Origin: Sphaerochaeta sp032144095
Lineage (GTDB): Bacteria; Spirochaetota; Spirochaetia; Sphaerochaetales; Sphaerochaetaceae
DNA: 64,000 nt
Assembly: GCF_032144095.1 (NCBI RefSeq)
Contig: NZ_JAVSNJ010000007.1
Span: forward strand, 34,605 to 98,604
Direction of reading: 5' to 3'
Position 1 is the stretch's first letter. Each line of letters starts with the position of its first letter. Under the pieces are notes generated by a model that searched no databases, was not told the DNA's origin, and was given only the letters and a program-made list of their open reading frames with translations. The position numbers were made by a program, and so were the translations under genes. This document shows, piece after piece, positions 25,501 to 32,421 of the stretch.

Positions 25501-26278
25501 CGTGGGGTATTACCCCAGTTCTCCATCGCATTCAACCATCGTAAACCTGACCGGTTTTGCGGTAAACACTACAGGCCTGGAAGCTTCCGTCGCCCTTACT
25601 GGTTCTTCCTACAGTGCATATGCACCAATAACGGTAGATGACCGAGGTAGGTCAAGAATCTATCTTGCAGGTAATGCAACATCCTCTTCAAGGGTAAGGA
25701 TCAGGGTAGCAGCTGTCAGCGGAACTCTTGCAGGTGCTGATAGGGAGATCGCTGTAGGAAGCAAAGCTCTCGCAGTTGGAGATTACTATGGAGGGGGCGT
25801 TGTCGGGTATCTTTATAAAAGTGGAGATCCTGTTGCTATAGGAAAAGGCCTGATAGTGGCTGAAACCCATCAAGGTCCCATACGTTGGGGAATAGAGGGC
25901 ACATACGTTGGCGTTGATGGATATGCAAACGACAAATTAGGTGCTGGAGCAACAAATACTGATACGATCATAACTGCTCTTTCAAGTGAAGTAAGCACCA
26001 GCTATGCTGCTGGCCTGGCTCGATCCTATAGGGGTGGCGGCTATAGCGACTGGTTCCTGCCGTCGAAGGGGGAGTCAACCATTTTATATGACAACCAAAC
26101 TGCCATTGGTGGGTATCTTTATGCCTTGTACTGGAATTCTTCTGAATGTAATCAACCTGGGTACTCAGCCGTAGATAACGCATCAGGAACGGAATTCAGC
26201 TCTTCTGTGGGATCTAGTTTTGTGTATGGGAAAAACTACCAAGTTTTAATACGTGCTACAAGATATTTCTTTGATTAG
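22586..26278 (+). CDS. Giant repeat lipoprotein with MBG/YDG-type repeats and a DUF1566-like end
   Basis: A 1230-residue predicted lipoprotein: positively charged start, hydrophobic segment, lipobox FVGC with Cys25. Residues about 190-878 are tandem beta-repeats with KTYGDANP, TGFVNGETALTASGYG, NYSF and YDGTTAGSGS motifs, which match the MBG and YDG repeat families found in bacterial adhesins. An Ig-like module follows (PTYQWKRGGAAISGASSSTY, about 880-965). The C-terminal 180 residues contain GGYSDWFLPSKGE, typical of the DUF1566/Lcl C-terminal fold. AGGTGG precedes the ATG at 22586; a GTG at 22577 is less likely. A surface adhesin role is inferred. Near-identical DNA repeats inside the gene could allow changes in repeat number. 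Confidence 0.8.
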   Translation: MKNMNRHISALLVVLACMLLLFVGCSDMMEKMGEIVLQVEFENVGVDVATYAISGTLAGSRSTILLENLTETTIKISDLTPGTWVLTVTAFDGDKTQIGTGSKEVLLSVGKLVEQTILVVFGQSTPNTLSPVAPTRFDNKGSVTGTTTAMEYKPASEDTYTVCTEGEIALVPGNYDFRLAAGKGLEAGPALLVTVPPYSPIVLTITDPILTTTKQYDKSTTAVILSPGGLTNVSPSDSVTITAVASYESESSGTGKTITVVYSITGNGSENYTKPVDYHTTGVITKKELTVSGTAIATSKVYDGLKAVLVTHPGDLSTGLEGDAVTLSSVTALCANPNAGSDKAVTIQYFLDGDDAANYQVLDDTSKKTSISKATLIATLEDYSKTYGDANPLFDVAVTGFVNGETALTASGYGAPTASHSTTTSTGVGSYPITITGGSATNYSFVTSDTKTLTVAKRPLSVTPIFNGKTYDGTTAGSGSFMVSNKVGSDDVKVHGTFTFVDAKAGTIKDVSVTGMALSGAHAGNYSLGTTTVSGRVTIYKATLTATLGTYVKTYGDANPNFDVAVTGFVNGETALTASGYGAPTASHSITTSTEVGQYYINIAGGSADNYSFNTTDTGTLSIQKKILTVSCVANNKIYDGTTAGTGSIAANGVVSGDVISVTGTFTFEDANATYSDPIRVTGITLSGDRSANYMVQSLIQTYATISKATLIATLDDYSKTYGDANPNFDVAVTGFVNGETALTASGYGAPTVSHSITTSTGVGRYPITITGGSATNYSFVTSDTGTLTVAKRPLSVTPIFNGKIYDGTTAGSGSFMVSNKVGSDDVDVHGTFTFADANAGISKAVSVTGMVLSGAKAGNYSLTTTTASSSVTIYKANMGGSISIIGNATVGNVLTSVPSLTNSGTPTYQWKRGGAAISGASSSTYTLVEADVGFAISITATAEGTNYTGSITSPATSTVMRSAPAAPSGSIVGYYPSSPSHSTIVNLTGFAVNTTGLEASVALTGSSYSAYAPITVDDRGRSRIYLAGNATSSSRVRIRVAAVSGTLAGADREIAVGSKALAVGDYYGGGVVGYLYKSGDPVAIGKGLIVAETHQGPIRWGIEGTYVGVDGYANDKLGAGATNTDTIITALSSEVSTSYAAGLARSYRGGGYSDWFLPSKGESTILYDNQTAIGGYLYALYWNSSECNQPGYSAVDNASGTEFSSSVGSSFVYGKNYQVLIRATRYFFD
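23697..24210 (+). repeat. Intragenic long repeat, copy A
   Basis: A stretch of about 514 bp encodes one MBG-YDG pair. It aligns without gaps to copy C exactly 1005 bp (335 codons) downstream, with only scattered substitutions. Confidence 0.9.
24206..24385 (+). repeat. Intragenic repeat, partial copy B
   Basis: About 180 bp matching the first part of copies A and C (504 bp after A, 501 bp before C). The sequence from the YGDANP codons through the GETALTASGYG codons is almost identical. The following YDG half has diverged. Confidence 0.85.
24702..25215 (+). repeat. Intragenic long repeat, copy C
   Basis: Near-identical partner of copy A at a 1005-bp offset. The offset is a whole number of codons, so recombination between the copies would keep the reading frame. 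Confidence 0.9.
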
Positions 26279-26284
26279 GTGATC

Positions 26285-26316
26285 GGGGATAAGGCTTTGA
26301 TGCCTTATCCCCTCTT
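26285..26316. terminator. Terminator between the convergent lipoprotein gene and metK
   Basis: GGGGATAAGGC (26285-26295) pairs perfectly with GCCTTATCCCC (26302-26312) around TTTGAT, followed by TCTTCC on the plus strand. It has no strong T-tract on either strand, but the 11-bp stem sits exactly between two convergent stops. Confidence 0.6.
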
Positions 26317-26324
26317 CCATTCTC

Positions 26325-27473
26325 TCAGATCTTGAGCTCTATGATCTCTTCCCAGGGGGCATCGCTCTTGCCAAAGTGGCCGTAGTTTACCATCTTCTGG
26401 TAGATTGGCCTAAGCAGGGAGAAGGTGGTGATGATACCGAATGGGGAGAGGTCAAACTTCTCCCTGACCAGGTCCTCGAGCCTGCTGTCATCCACAACGC
26501 CTGTGCCGAAGGTATCGACATAGACTGAAATGGGGTATGGAACCCCGATAGCATAGGAGAACTGGACCTCACAGCGTTGGCAGAGATGGTTGGCAACCAG
26601 GTTCTTGGCCACAAAGCGTGCCATGTAGGCAGCTGAACGGTCAACCTTGGAGGGATCCTTCCCACTGAAGGCACCACCGCCATGGCGGCCCATTCCGCCG
26701 TAGGTATCCACAATGATCTTCCTTCCTGTAAGGCCGGTGTCACCGGCAGGGCCGCCAATGACAAACCTCCCGGTTGGGTTGATGTAGAACTTGGTCTCTG
26801 CAGTTAGCATGCCGCTCTGCTTGAGGACCGGGTTGATGACTTCCTTGGTGAGGAATGAGGCAACCTGCTCCCTTGTTGCACTCTCCCTGTGCTGGTGGCT
26901 TATGACAACCGAGTCGATACGGATGGGCTTGCCATCCTTGTAGACGACCGATACCTGGCTTTTTGAGTCAGGAAGCAGTAGTGGTGCCTTACCTGCCTTA
27001 CGCAGTTCGCTTGCCTTCTGGAGCAATGCATGGGCCCACATGACAGGGGCAGGCATGAGAGAAACTGTCTCGTCACATGCATAGCCGAACATCATGCCCT
27101 GGTCTCCGGCCCCCTGTTGCCCATAGAGGCTTGAGGAAGCGGTCACTCCTAGGGAGATGTCCGTTGACTGGGTCTTGGTGAGGTTGGTCACCTTCAGTGT
27201 CTTGTAGTCAAAGCCGGTACCGGGCTCGGTATACCCGATTTCCTTAACGGTGGCCCGTACGATCGCTTCTATGTCTATTGTTGCATTGGTGGTGATCTCT
27301 CCGCCGACTATGACGGTGTCAGTGGTTACAAAGACTTCACAGGCAACCCTGCTGTACTGGTCCTGGCTAAGGCAGGCATCGAGCACTGCATCCGAAATCT
27401 GGTCACAGACCTTGTCAGGATGTCCTTCGCTTACCGATTCTGAGGTAAAAATATGTGTACCGTTTTCTAACAT
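26325..27473 (-). CDS. metK: S-adenosylmethionine synthetase
   Basis: MetK makes SAM from methionine and ATP. The 382 residues show the signature GAGDQGMMFGYA, the N-terminal GHPDKVCDQISDA, and the P-loop-like GGAFSGKDPSKVDRS. The ATG at 27473 follows GGAAGGG in a good position. That ribosome-binding site can be hidden by a 7-bp complementary segment downstream of a SAM-sensing riboswitch, so the enzyme is feedback-controlled by its product. Confidence 0.97.
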   Translation of the reverse strand: MLENGTHIFTSESVSEGHPDKVCDQISDAVLDACLSQDQYSRVACEVFVTTDTVIVGGEITTNATIDIEAIVRATVKEIGYTEPGTGFDYKTLKVTNLTKTQSTDISLGVTASSSLYGQQGAGDQGMMFGYACDETVSLMPAPVMWAHALLQKASELRKAGKAPLLLPDSKSQVSVVYKDGKPIRIDSVVISHQHRESATREQVASFLTKEVINPVLKQSGMLTAETKFYINPTGRFVIGGPAGDTGLTGRKIIVDTYGGMGRHGGGAFSGKDPSKVDRSAAYMARFVAKNLVANHLCQRCEVQFSYAIGVPYPISVYVDTFGTGVVDDSRLEDLVREKFDLSPFGIITTFSLLRPIYQKMVNYGHFGKSDAPWEEIIELKI

Positions 27474-27477
27474 AAAA

Positions 27478-27503
27478 CCCTTCCTTTAGAGACTGCGGAA
27501 GGG
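27478..27503 (-). promoter_or_regulatory. metK anti-Shine-Dalgarno hairpin (riboswitch expression platform)
   Basis: In the mRNA, CCCTTCC (27503-27497) is perfectly complementary to the metK ribosome-binding site GGAAGGG (27484-27478), with a 12-base loop. Just upstream, CCCCC can instead pair with GGGGAG of the riboswitch pseudoknot strand, giving two exclusive folds. Confidence 0.7.
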
Positions 27504-27534
27504 GGAACAAAGTGCAACATGATATGATGTTACG

Positions 27535-27600
27535 CTCCCCTTTTAGCAAGTTTCTTTATTGACGTCTGCAAGCCGGGAGGCTGTCAAATCGACGTCATTA
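27535..27600 (-). promoter_or_regulatory. SAM-II-type riboswitch upstream of metK
   Basis: Read on the minus strand: P1 GACGTC/GACGTC (27596-27591 and 27566-27561) encloses GATTTGAC and TTGCA. It is followed by AATAAAG and the 3' element GCTAAAAGGGGAG. These match, in order, the conserved SAM-II parts GAUUUAAC, UUGCA, GAUAAA and GCUAAAAAGGG. CTCCC in the P1 loop (27579-27575) pairs with GGGAG (27539-27535), the expected pseudoknot. The loop carries an extra AGCC/GGCT element not in the short reference RNAs. The related SAM-V class is an alternative name. Confidence 0.82.
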
Positions 27601-27606
27601 CCAGCC

Positions 27607-27635
27607 ATACTATCAAAAAAGGGAAAACCTTACAA
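27607..27635 (-). promoter_or_regulatory. metK promoter
   Basis: Minus strand: -35 TTGTAA (27635-27630), 17-base spacer, -10 TAGTAT (27612-27607). The predicted start at about 27600 is just before the first riboswitch base pair, which supports both calls. Confidence 0.6.
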
Positions 27636-27728
27636 GGATAGTGGTTGCCCTGCAAAGAGAAGAGGTAATAATTTTCTCCCTATGAAGCAGATAAGGATAG
27701 GAACAGCATAAAACTGCAGAGAATTCTA

Positions 27729-27768
27729 TTTACATAACAATAATTGTTATGTTATAAATATTGTTATG
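27729..27768 (+). promoter_or_regulatory. Promoter and operator of the ArsR-like gene
   Basis: -35 TTTACA (27729-27734), 18-base spacer, -10 TATAAA (27753-27758), then seven bases to the ATG. ACATAACAAT (27732-27741) and ATTGTTATGT (27743-27752) form a perfect 10-bp inverted repeat around one base and fill the spacer. A third half-site, ATTGTTATG (27760-27768), covers the start codon. A repressor bound here would block RNA polymerase, so self-repression is likely. Confidence 0.75.
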
Positions 27769-28287
27769 AACACTATACTCCTATCAGACGACAGGGACCT
27801 GAAGATTTTCATGCATCCTCTTAGGCAGAAGATGCTCAACCTCCTGGCCATAAAGGGCATGATGACAGCCAAGCAGGTAGCAGACACCCTTGCTATCACC
27901 AGCTCAAGTGCCAAGCATCATATCCTCAAGCTTGTTGAGCTTGGGGCAGTTGAAGTTGACCACACTGAACTGGTCCACGGGATTACGGCTATCTATTACA
28001 GGAGGACGGATGCTACCATCAGCATAGGGGTAGCGGAAGGAGGGGCAAAGGAAGCCGTGGCCCAGAACCTCCTGAAGGAGGTGCAGGAGGGGTTCTTCTC
28101 AAAGGCCAGCACTCTCGAAACTGTCCAAGGTTCTTTCATGGGTGACATGTTGACAGGCGTGGTGCATCTTACCCCTATCGAGAGTGAGGAACTTATCGCC
28201 TTGATCCGCTCCTATATTGCCGGTCATGAGCAGAAGAAAGAGGGTACCGTTCCATTTGTCTACTCGTTGGTTGCCTACCATGCCTAA
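27766..28287 (+). CDS. ArsR-like winged-helix transcriptional regulator
   Basis: A 173-residue regulator with an N-terminal winged helix: MHPLRQKMLNLLAIKG, then TAKQVADTLAITSSSAKHHILKLVELGAVEVD as helix-turn-helix and wing. The C-terminal 90 residues are helical with no metal-binding Cys cluster, so the ligand is not predictable. There is no Shine-Dalgarno; the promoter predicts a leaderless mRNA. It overlaps the MFS exporter gene by eight bases, a typical pairing of a repressor with the exporter it controls. Confidence 0.8.
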   Translation: MNTILLSDDRDLKIFMHPLRQKMLNLLAIKGMMTAKQVADTLAITSSSAKHHILKLVELGAVEVDHTELVHGITAIYYRRTDATISIGVAEGGAKEAVAQNLLKEVQEGFFSKASTLETVQGSFMGDMLTGVVHLTPIESEELIALIRSYIAGHEQKKEGTVPFVYSLVAYHA

Positions 28288-29491
28288 TTCCTATTCCATG
28301 AGAAATTATCTGGTTGTGCTCTTTCTGGGGTACCTCTCACTTGGGATCGCCATTCCCGCCATGAGCCTTATCATCGTGAGCAAGGGTTTTTCTCTGGCAC
28401 TTTTGGGCACAGCTGTCCTCTGTTTTTCGACATCTGTCATGGTCTTTGAGGTTCCAAGCGGCATCTTCTGTGATGCCAGGGGAAGGCGACTCGGCTTTCA
28501 GATGGGATTGTTGTTCAATCTGGTGGGAAGCCTTTTGCTGTTTACCCAAAGCTTGGCACTGATCCTTTTGGGGTTTGCCTGCAATGGGGTAGGAAGGGCC
28601 TTCACTTCAGGCAGCCTTGATGCCCTCTTCATCGAGAACCATCTGAAGGCGGGAAGACCTCTCGAGGAAGTGATGCTCGCCATGGAAGTTATATCGGCCG
28701 TCGCCCTGGCCTTGGGATCCATAGTGGGGGGCTTTCTGCTTACCTTGGGAAAGAGTGGGCCCCATCTGGCTGACACCCTTCTCTTCTGTAGGATACTTCT
28801 GCTCTTCCTCTGTATGGTTTTGGTATCAGTTTTGATTCCCAAGGATCAATTTCAGAGGAAGGAAGAGCATCCCTCTTTTTTGAACAAGGCAAAACTGCTT
28901 TTCCAGTCCCTGCAAGGCAACAGGTTTGTGCAGGTGTATATGCTGTTTTCCTTGCTCCAGGGTTTTCAGCTCGCCTCACTGGAGAGCTATTGGCAACCAT
29001 ACCTGAAACTCTTGCTCTCATCTGATGGCAAGCTTTGGGTCTTGGGGCTGGTTGGAGGATCTGTCTTTGCAATTAGCATCGTAGGTTCCTTATTGGGAAA
29101 GGTTCTGATGCAAAAGGTGAGGCCTTCGGCCATCTTCCTGACTGTGATCACTTTTTCCTTATTGCTGGAACTGGTACTTGCAATTACCAGAACACCCATC
29201 CTGTTTGTGGCAGTGTATCTGGCTATCTACCTGGCCCTTGGTTGTGTTTCTGTTGTTGGAGGGTATCTGCTTAACCTGAGCCTGGAGGCCCAGGTACGCT
29301 CGTCAGTGTTGAGCCTCAGTTCGTTTGCTCTCCAAGGTGGAGGCCTATTCAGCAGCCTATTGGCTATTGTTGTCCTCACCCATGTATCCATCCCCATGTT
29401 CTGGCTGGTTGTATCCCTCCTTGGATTGACTCTGTTGGTTGTGCTGAAACGAAGGTTCCTACAGGCTGCGCCAGGTGCCTGTCTCCAGTAA
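28280..29491 (+). CDS. Major facilitator superfamily transporter
   Basis: A 403-residue membrane protein with about 12 hydrophobic segments. The MFS loop 2-3 motif is visible as GIFCDARGRRLGFQMG. The substrate is unknown; the neighbouring ArsR-like regulator suggests drug or metabolite export. The frame is open further upstream, but the ATG at 28280 overlaps the regulator end and starts just before the first membrane helix. The 3' end overlaps the convergent PfkB gene by 33 bases. Confidence 0.85.
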   Translation: MPNSYSMRNYLVVLFLGYLSLGIAIPAMSLIIVSKGFSLALLGTAVLCFSTSVMVFEVPSGIFCDARGRRLGFQMGLLFNLVGSLLLFTQSLALILLGFACNGVGRAFTSGSLDALFIENHLKAGRPLEEVMLAMEVISAVALALGSIVGGFLLTLGKSGPHLADTLLFCRILLLFLCMVLVSVLIPKDQFQRKEEHPSFLNKAKLLFQSLQGNRFVQVYMLFSLLQGFQLASLESYWQPYLKLLLSSDGKLWVLGLVGGSVFAISIVGSLLGKVLMQKVRPSAIFLTVITFSLLLELVLAITRTPILFVAVYLAIYLALGCVSVVGGYLLNLSLEAQVRSSVLSLSSFALQGGGLFSSLLAIVVLTHVSIPMFWLVVSLLGLTLLVVLKRRFLQAAPGACLQ

Positions 29492-30493
29492 GGCGCGTAG
29501 CCCTGCGGCCTGTTCCTTGCTGAACTGTGCCCCCCTTTGGGTGATGATCTGTCCGGCAAGGATGGATGCGATGGTCCCTGATTCTGCGATGGAATAGCCC
29601 TTGCACTGCCCATAGAGGAACCCGGCGGCATAGACGTCCCCGGCCCCTGTGGTGTCAACGGGGATAACAGGACCCTTTACCGGAACGGTAAAGATCTTTC
29701 CCTCGTGGGAGATGAAGGAGCCTTTCTTTCCATTCTTCACAATTGCAGTCCTGCAGAGCTTGCCCATCGATCGGCAACACTCATAGGGGTCGTAGTTGTC
29801 AAAGAGTATCCGGGCTTCCTCCCGGTTGGCAAATACGATGTCACAGTTCTCCTGGATTATCCTGAGGAACGTATCACGGTAACGGCCTACGGCGAAGGGG
29901 TCTGCAACATCGAAGGAGACGATGGTATGGTTTTCCTTGGCAATAGCCAAGGCTTTTGTTATGGCTTGTTGTTGGCTAAGGGTGTCCCACATGTACCCGG
30001 TGAAGTGGAAATAGTCGGCCTCGGCAAGACTTTCCTTGTTGATGTCAGCCTCTTCGTAGAGACGGTTCGCACCCAGGAAGGTATTCATGCTCCGCTCGCT
30101 GTCGGGGGTGATGAGGATTACCGTCGAGCCTGTGGGTTCCTTGTCCGTGATGGCAAGCTCATCATGGACATTGAGGGCCATCAGGGTCTGTGCGTATATC
30201 TTGCCGTTCTCATCGGCTCCTACCTTTCCTGCAAGGGTGGTCTCTATCCCCAGAGAAGCCAAGGCGATGATGGTGTTCGGACAGGACCCCCCACATGAGT
30301 AGGAGGTCTGTCGGGTTTTGCAGAGTAGAAGAAGTTCGGCCATCCTCTCCTTCTGTATGAGGGCCATGGTTCCCTTATGGATACCCAAGGAGAGGATGTC
30401 CGACTCCTCAACACTGACAATGATGTCAATGAGAGGGTTTCCTATCCCCAAAACCTTTTTTTCAATCTGTTTCATCTCCACATATTCTATCAT
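29459..30493 (-). CDS. PfkB-family carbohydrate or nucleoside kinase
   Basis: A 344-residue ribokinase-fold enzyme. The N-terminal GNPLIDIIVSV and the GGSCPNTIIALASLG substrate region resemble adenosine kinase-type members. The C-terminal DTTGAGDVYAAGF holds the catalytic Asp. The substrate cannot be fixed from sequence; adenosine or another nucleoside is one option. The ATG at 30493 has no ribosome-binding site but lies six bases after a -10 hexamer, so a leaderless mRNA supports this start. It converges on the MFS gene with a 33-base overlap, so their transcripts can pair. Confidence 0.88.
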   Translation of the reverse strand: MIEYVEMKQIEKKVLGIGNPLIDIIVSVEESDILSLGIHKGTMALIQKERMAELLLLCKTRQTSYSCGGSCPNTIIALASLGIETTLAGKVGADENGKIYAQTLMALNVHDELAITDKEPTGSTVILITPDSERSMNTFLGANRLYEEADINKESLAEADYFHFTGYMWDTLSQQQAITKALAIAKENHTIVSFDVADPFAVGRYRDTFLRIIQENCDIVFANREEARILFDNYDPYECCRSMGKLCRTAIVKNGKKGSFISHEGKIFTVPVKGPVIPVDTTGAGDVYAAGFLYGQCKGYSIAESGTIASILAGQIITQRGAQFSKEQAAGLRALLETGTWRSL

Positions 30494-30499
30494 CGATAG

Positions 30500-30528
30500 G
30501 TAATAGAGTTCAACAACGACCTTGCTAA
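30500..30528 (-). promoter_or_regulatory. pfkB-type gene promoter, predicted leaderless start
   Basis: Minus strand: -35 TTAGCA (30528-30523), 17-base spacer, -10 TATTAC (30505-30500), six bases, ATG at 30493. Confidence 0.5.
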
Positions 30529-30567
30529 ATCAACAAGGTGCAGGTACCATGGTTTTTGGAGGATCAT

Positions 30568-31857
30568 ATGGCGTCATACAGGATAGAAGGTGGCATTCCG
30601 GCTTCAGGGGAAGTAAGTATAAGCGGCAACAAGAACGCCGCCCTGCCTTGCCTGGCCGCGACCCTACTCACCGACGATCTTGTACGGCTTTGCAACGTCC
30701 CTGACATAGAGGATGTACGGGTCATGTGCAAGCTTCTGGAGAACCTGGGGTCGACCATCACCAAAGTGGATGCCCATACCCTGGAGATTAGCAGCGGAAG
30801 CCGCACCGGCCTGCTCGGCAAGGATTCTGTGGAGGCTGTACGGGGGTCCATCCTCCTGCTCGGCCCCCTGTTGGCCATCAAGCAGGAAGTGAGCCTCGAC
30901 CCTCCCGGAGGGGATGTCATCGGCCTCAGGAGGCTGGATACCCATTTCCTCGGACTCTCCTCCCTTGGTGCCTCCTGCCTCCTTGAACCTGATGGAAAAC
31001 TTCACCTGAAGGCAAAGCATAGCCGCCTGAAGGGTGGCAGCATCTTTCTGGACGAAGCCTCGGTCACTGCAACGGAGAACGTCATCATGGCTGCATCCCT
31101 GGCAGAGGGGGAGAGCATCCTCAGCAATGCCGCATGTGAACCCCACGTGCAGGACCTGTGCACCATGCTAACAAAGATGGGTTGCAGGATAGAGGGGATC
31201 GGCTCGAACAGGCTCTTCATCAAAGGGGAAAAAAAGCTGCATGGCTGTGAATTTACCCTAGGAAGCGACTACATGGAGGTAGGTTCCTTCATAGGCCTAG
31301 CAGGTGCAACCGGAGGCCAGATCCTTATCAAGAAGGTGGAGCTTGAACATCTGAGGATGATCCGCCTCGGTTTTGAGCGCATAGGGGTGGAATTTATCCA
31401 GGATGGCCCGTCCTCCATTCTGGTACCCAGAAAGCAGAAGAGGGTCCTCTACAAGGAAGTTGGCGGGCACACAGGCAAGGTCGATGATGCGCCTTGGCCA
31501 GGGTTTCCTGCCGACCTGTTGAGCATCATCACCGTATGTGCAACCCAGATGGAAGGTTCGATCCTTGTACATGAGAAGATGTACGAGTCGAGGATGTATT
31601 TTGTTGACTGGCTCATCCGCATGGGGGCAGACATCATTTTGTGTGATCCCCATCGGGCAGTGGTCAACGGCCCCTCCCAACTCTATGGGTCGGTGGTTAC
31701 CAGCCCCGATGTCCGGGCAGGTATGGCCCTGGTAATTGCGGCCCTCTGTGCAGAGGGGACTTCGACCATAGAGAACATCTACCAGATCGAACGAGGCTAT
31801 GAGCGGCTTTCGGAGAAGCTTTTCTCCCTTGGCCTTGCCATTGAGCGAATCTCCTAA
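30568..31857 (+). CDS. murA: UDP-N-acetylglucosamine 1-carboxyvinyltransferase MurA, Cys-to-Asp type
   Basis: MurA adds enolpyruvate to UDP-GlcNAc, the first committed step of peptidoglycan synthesis. The family pattern is clear: GNKNAALPCLAA near the N-terminus, the flexible loop DPPGGDVIGLRRLDTH, and GFPADLLS later. The residue aligned with catalytic Cys115 of E. coli (PGGC) is Asp116 here (PGGD). Asp variants are active but insensitive to fosfomycin, as known for Mycobacterium, Chlamydia and Borrelia. TGGAGG at 30557-30562 supports the ATG at 30568 over an earlier one (429 residues). Confidence 0.95.
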   Translation: MASYRIEGGIPASGEVSISGNKNAALPCLAATLLTDDLVRLCNVPDIEDVRVMCKLLENLGSTITKVDAHTLEISSGSRTGLLGKDSVEAVRGSILLLGPLLAIKQEVSLDPPGGDVIGLRRLDTHFLGLSSLGASCLLEPDGKLHLKAKHSRLKGGSIFLDEASVTATENVIMAASLAEGESILSNAACEPHVQDLCTMLTKMGCRIEGIGSNRLFIKGEKKLHGCEFTLGSDYMEVGSFIGLAGATGGQILIKKVELEHLRMIRLGFERIGVEFIQDGPSSILVPRKQKRVLYKEVGGHTGKVDDAPWPGFPADLLSIITVCATQMEGSILVHEKMYESRMYFVDWLIRMGADIILCDPHRAVVNGPSQLYGSVVTSPDVRAGMALVIAALCAEGTSTIENIYQIERGYERLSEKLFSLGLAIERIS

Positions 31858-32383
31858 CTCCATATTTTCCCTAGAGTTCAAAGCTCTATCCACAGGGTTA
31901 TCCCAAAGTTGTCCACAGGTTATCCACAAGCAGTTCAAACCCTAGTGATGAGGTAAGGAATAGGTGGTATACACCCTAGGTTGGCACGGTTTATTCTGAC
32001 TTTCCTTGAAGGAGTGACAAGTAATTCCTTTATAACAAATTGCTTACAATCTATTGGCATGATTCCCATCTAATTCTTATATAGGAAAAGTACTGTTTCC
32101 ATTAGTCTCCATACCCCTCATTTCTACAAGTTCCTAGCAAGTTATCAACAGGTTATCCACAAGCAGTCCTTTTTCATTGCCTATATGATAACTCACGTTG
32201 TGGCGAGAGTTATCCCCTCCTTTTCACGTGAAAATATACGTAACCCTTCTGGTAGGAAAACTTCAGGGGTCCCTCCTTTCTTCTTCTCTGGAAGGAGAGC
32301 CGAAACGGTGGGGAACCTCTGCTGTTTTTCTTTTGCTCCCTTTTGAATAGTATGGGCTAGAGACAGTATTTTTGGAAAAGGTG
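31858..32383. other. Non-coding region rich in DnaA boxes
   Basis: About 590 bases separate murA and feoA without a gene. Perfect DnaA boxes TTATCCACA lie at 31920-31928 and 32153-32161. One-mismatch boxes are CTATCCACA (31886-31894), TTGTCCACA (31909-31917) and TTATCAACA (32142-32150). The two perfect boxes lie in a shared 20-bp repeat that starts ACAGG and ends GCAGT. A hairpin GATAACTC/GAGTTATC (32187-32214) and a parS-like palindrome (32221-32234) follow. No DnaA-trio repeat is present, so this is more likely a DnaA reservoir or regulatory site than a second origin. Confidence 0.7.
32221..32234. other. Degenerate parS-like palindrome
   Basis: TTTTCACGTGAAAA keeps the central 12 bases of the parS core but changes both outermost bases symmetrically. 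Weak ParB binding is possible. Confidence 0.5.
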
Positions 32384-32412
32384 TTGACAGAACGGAGGGC
32401 GAAGGGTATAAA
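32384..32412 (+). promoter_or_regulatory. feo operon promoter
   Basis: Perfect -35 TTGACA (32384-32389), 17-base spacer, -10 TATAAA (32407-32412). The predicted start is near 32419. Confidence 0.85.
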
Positions 32413-32421
32413 AGAAGAAGA

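Noticed and set aside
31858..32234. A second chromosomal origin at the murA-feoA DnaA-box cluster
   Set aside because: It lacks the DnaA-trio/AT-rich opening element and a dnaA-dnaN neighbourhood, both of which are present at 11.9-12.1 kb. It is kept as a DnaA-binding region only.
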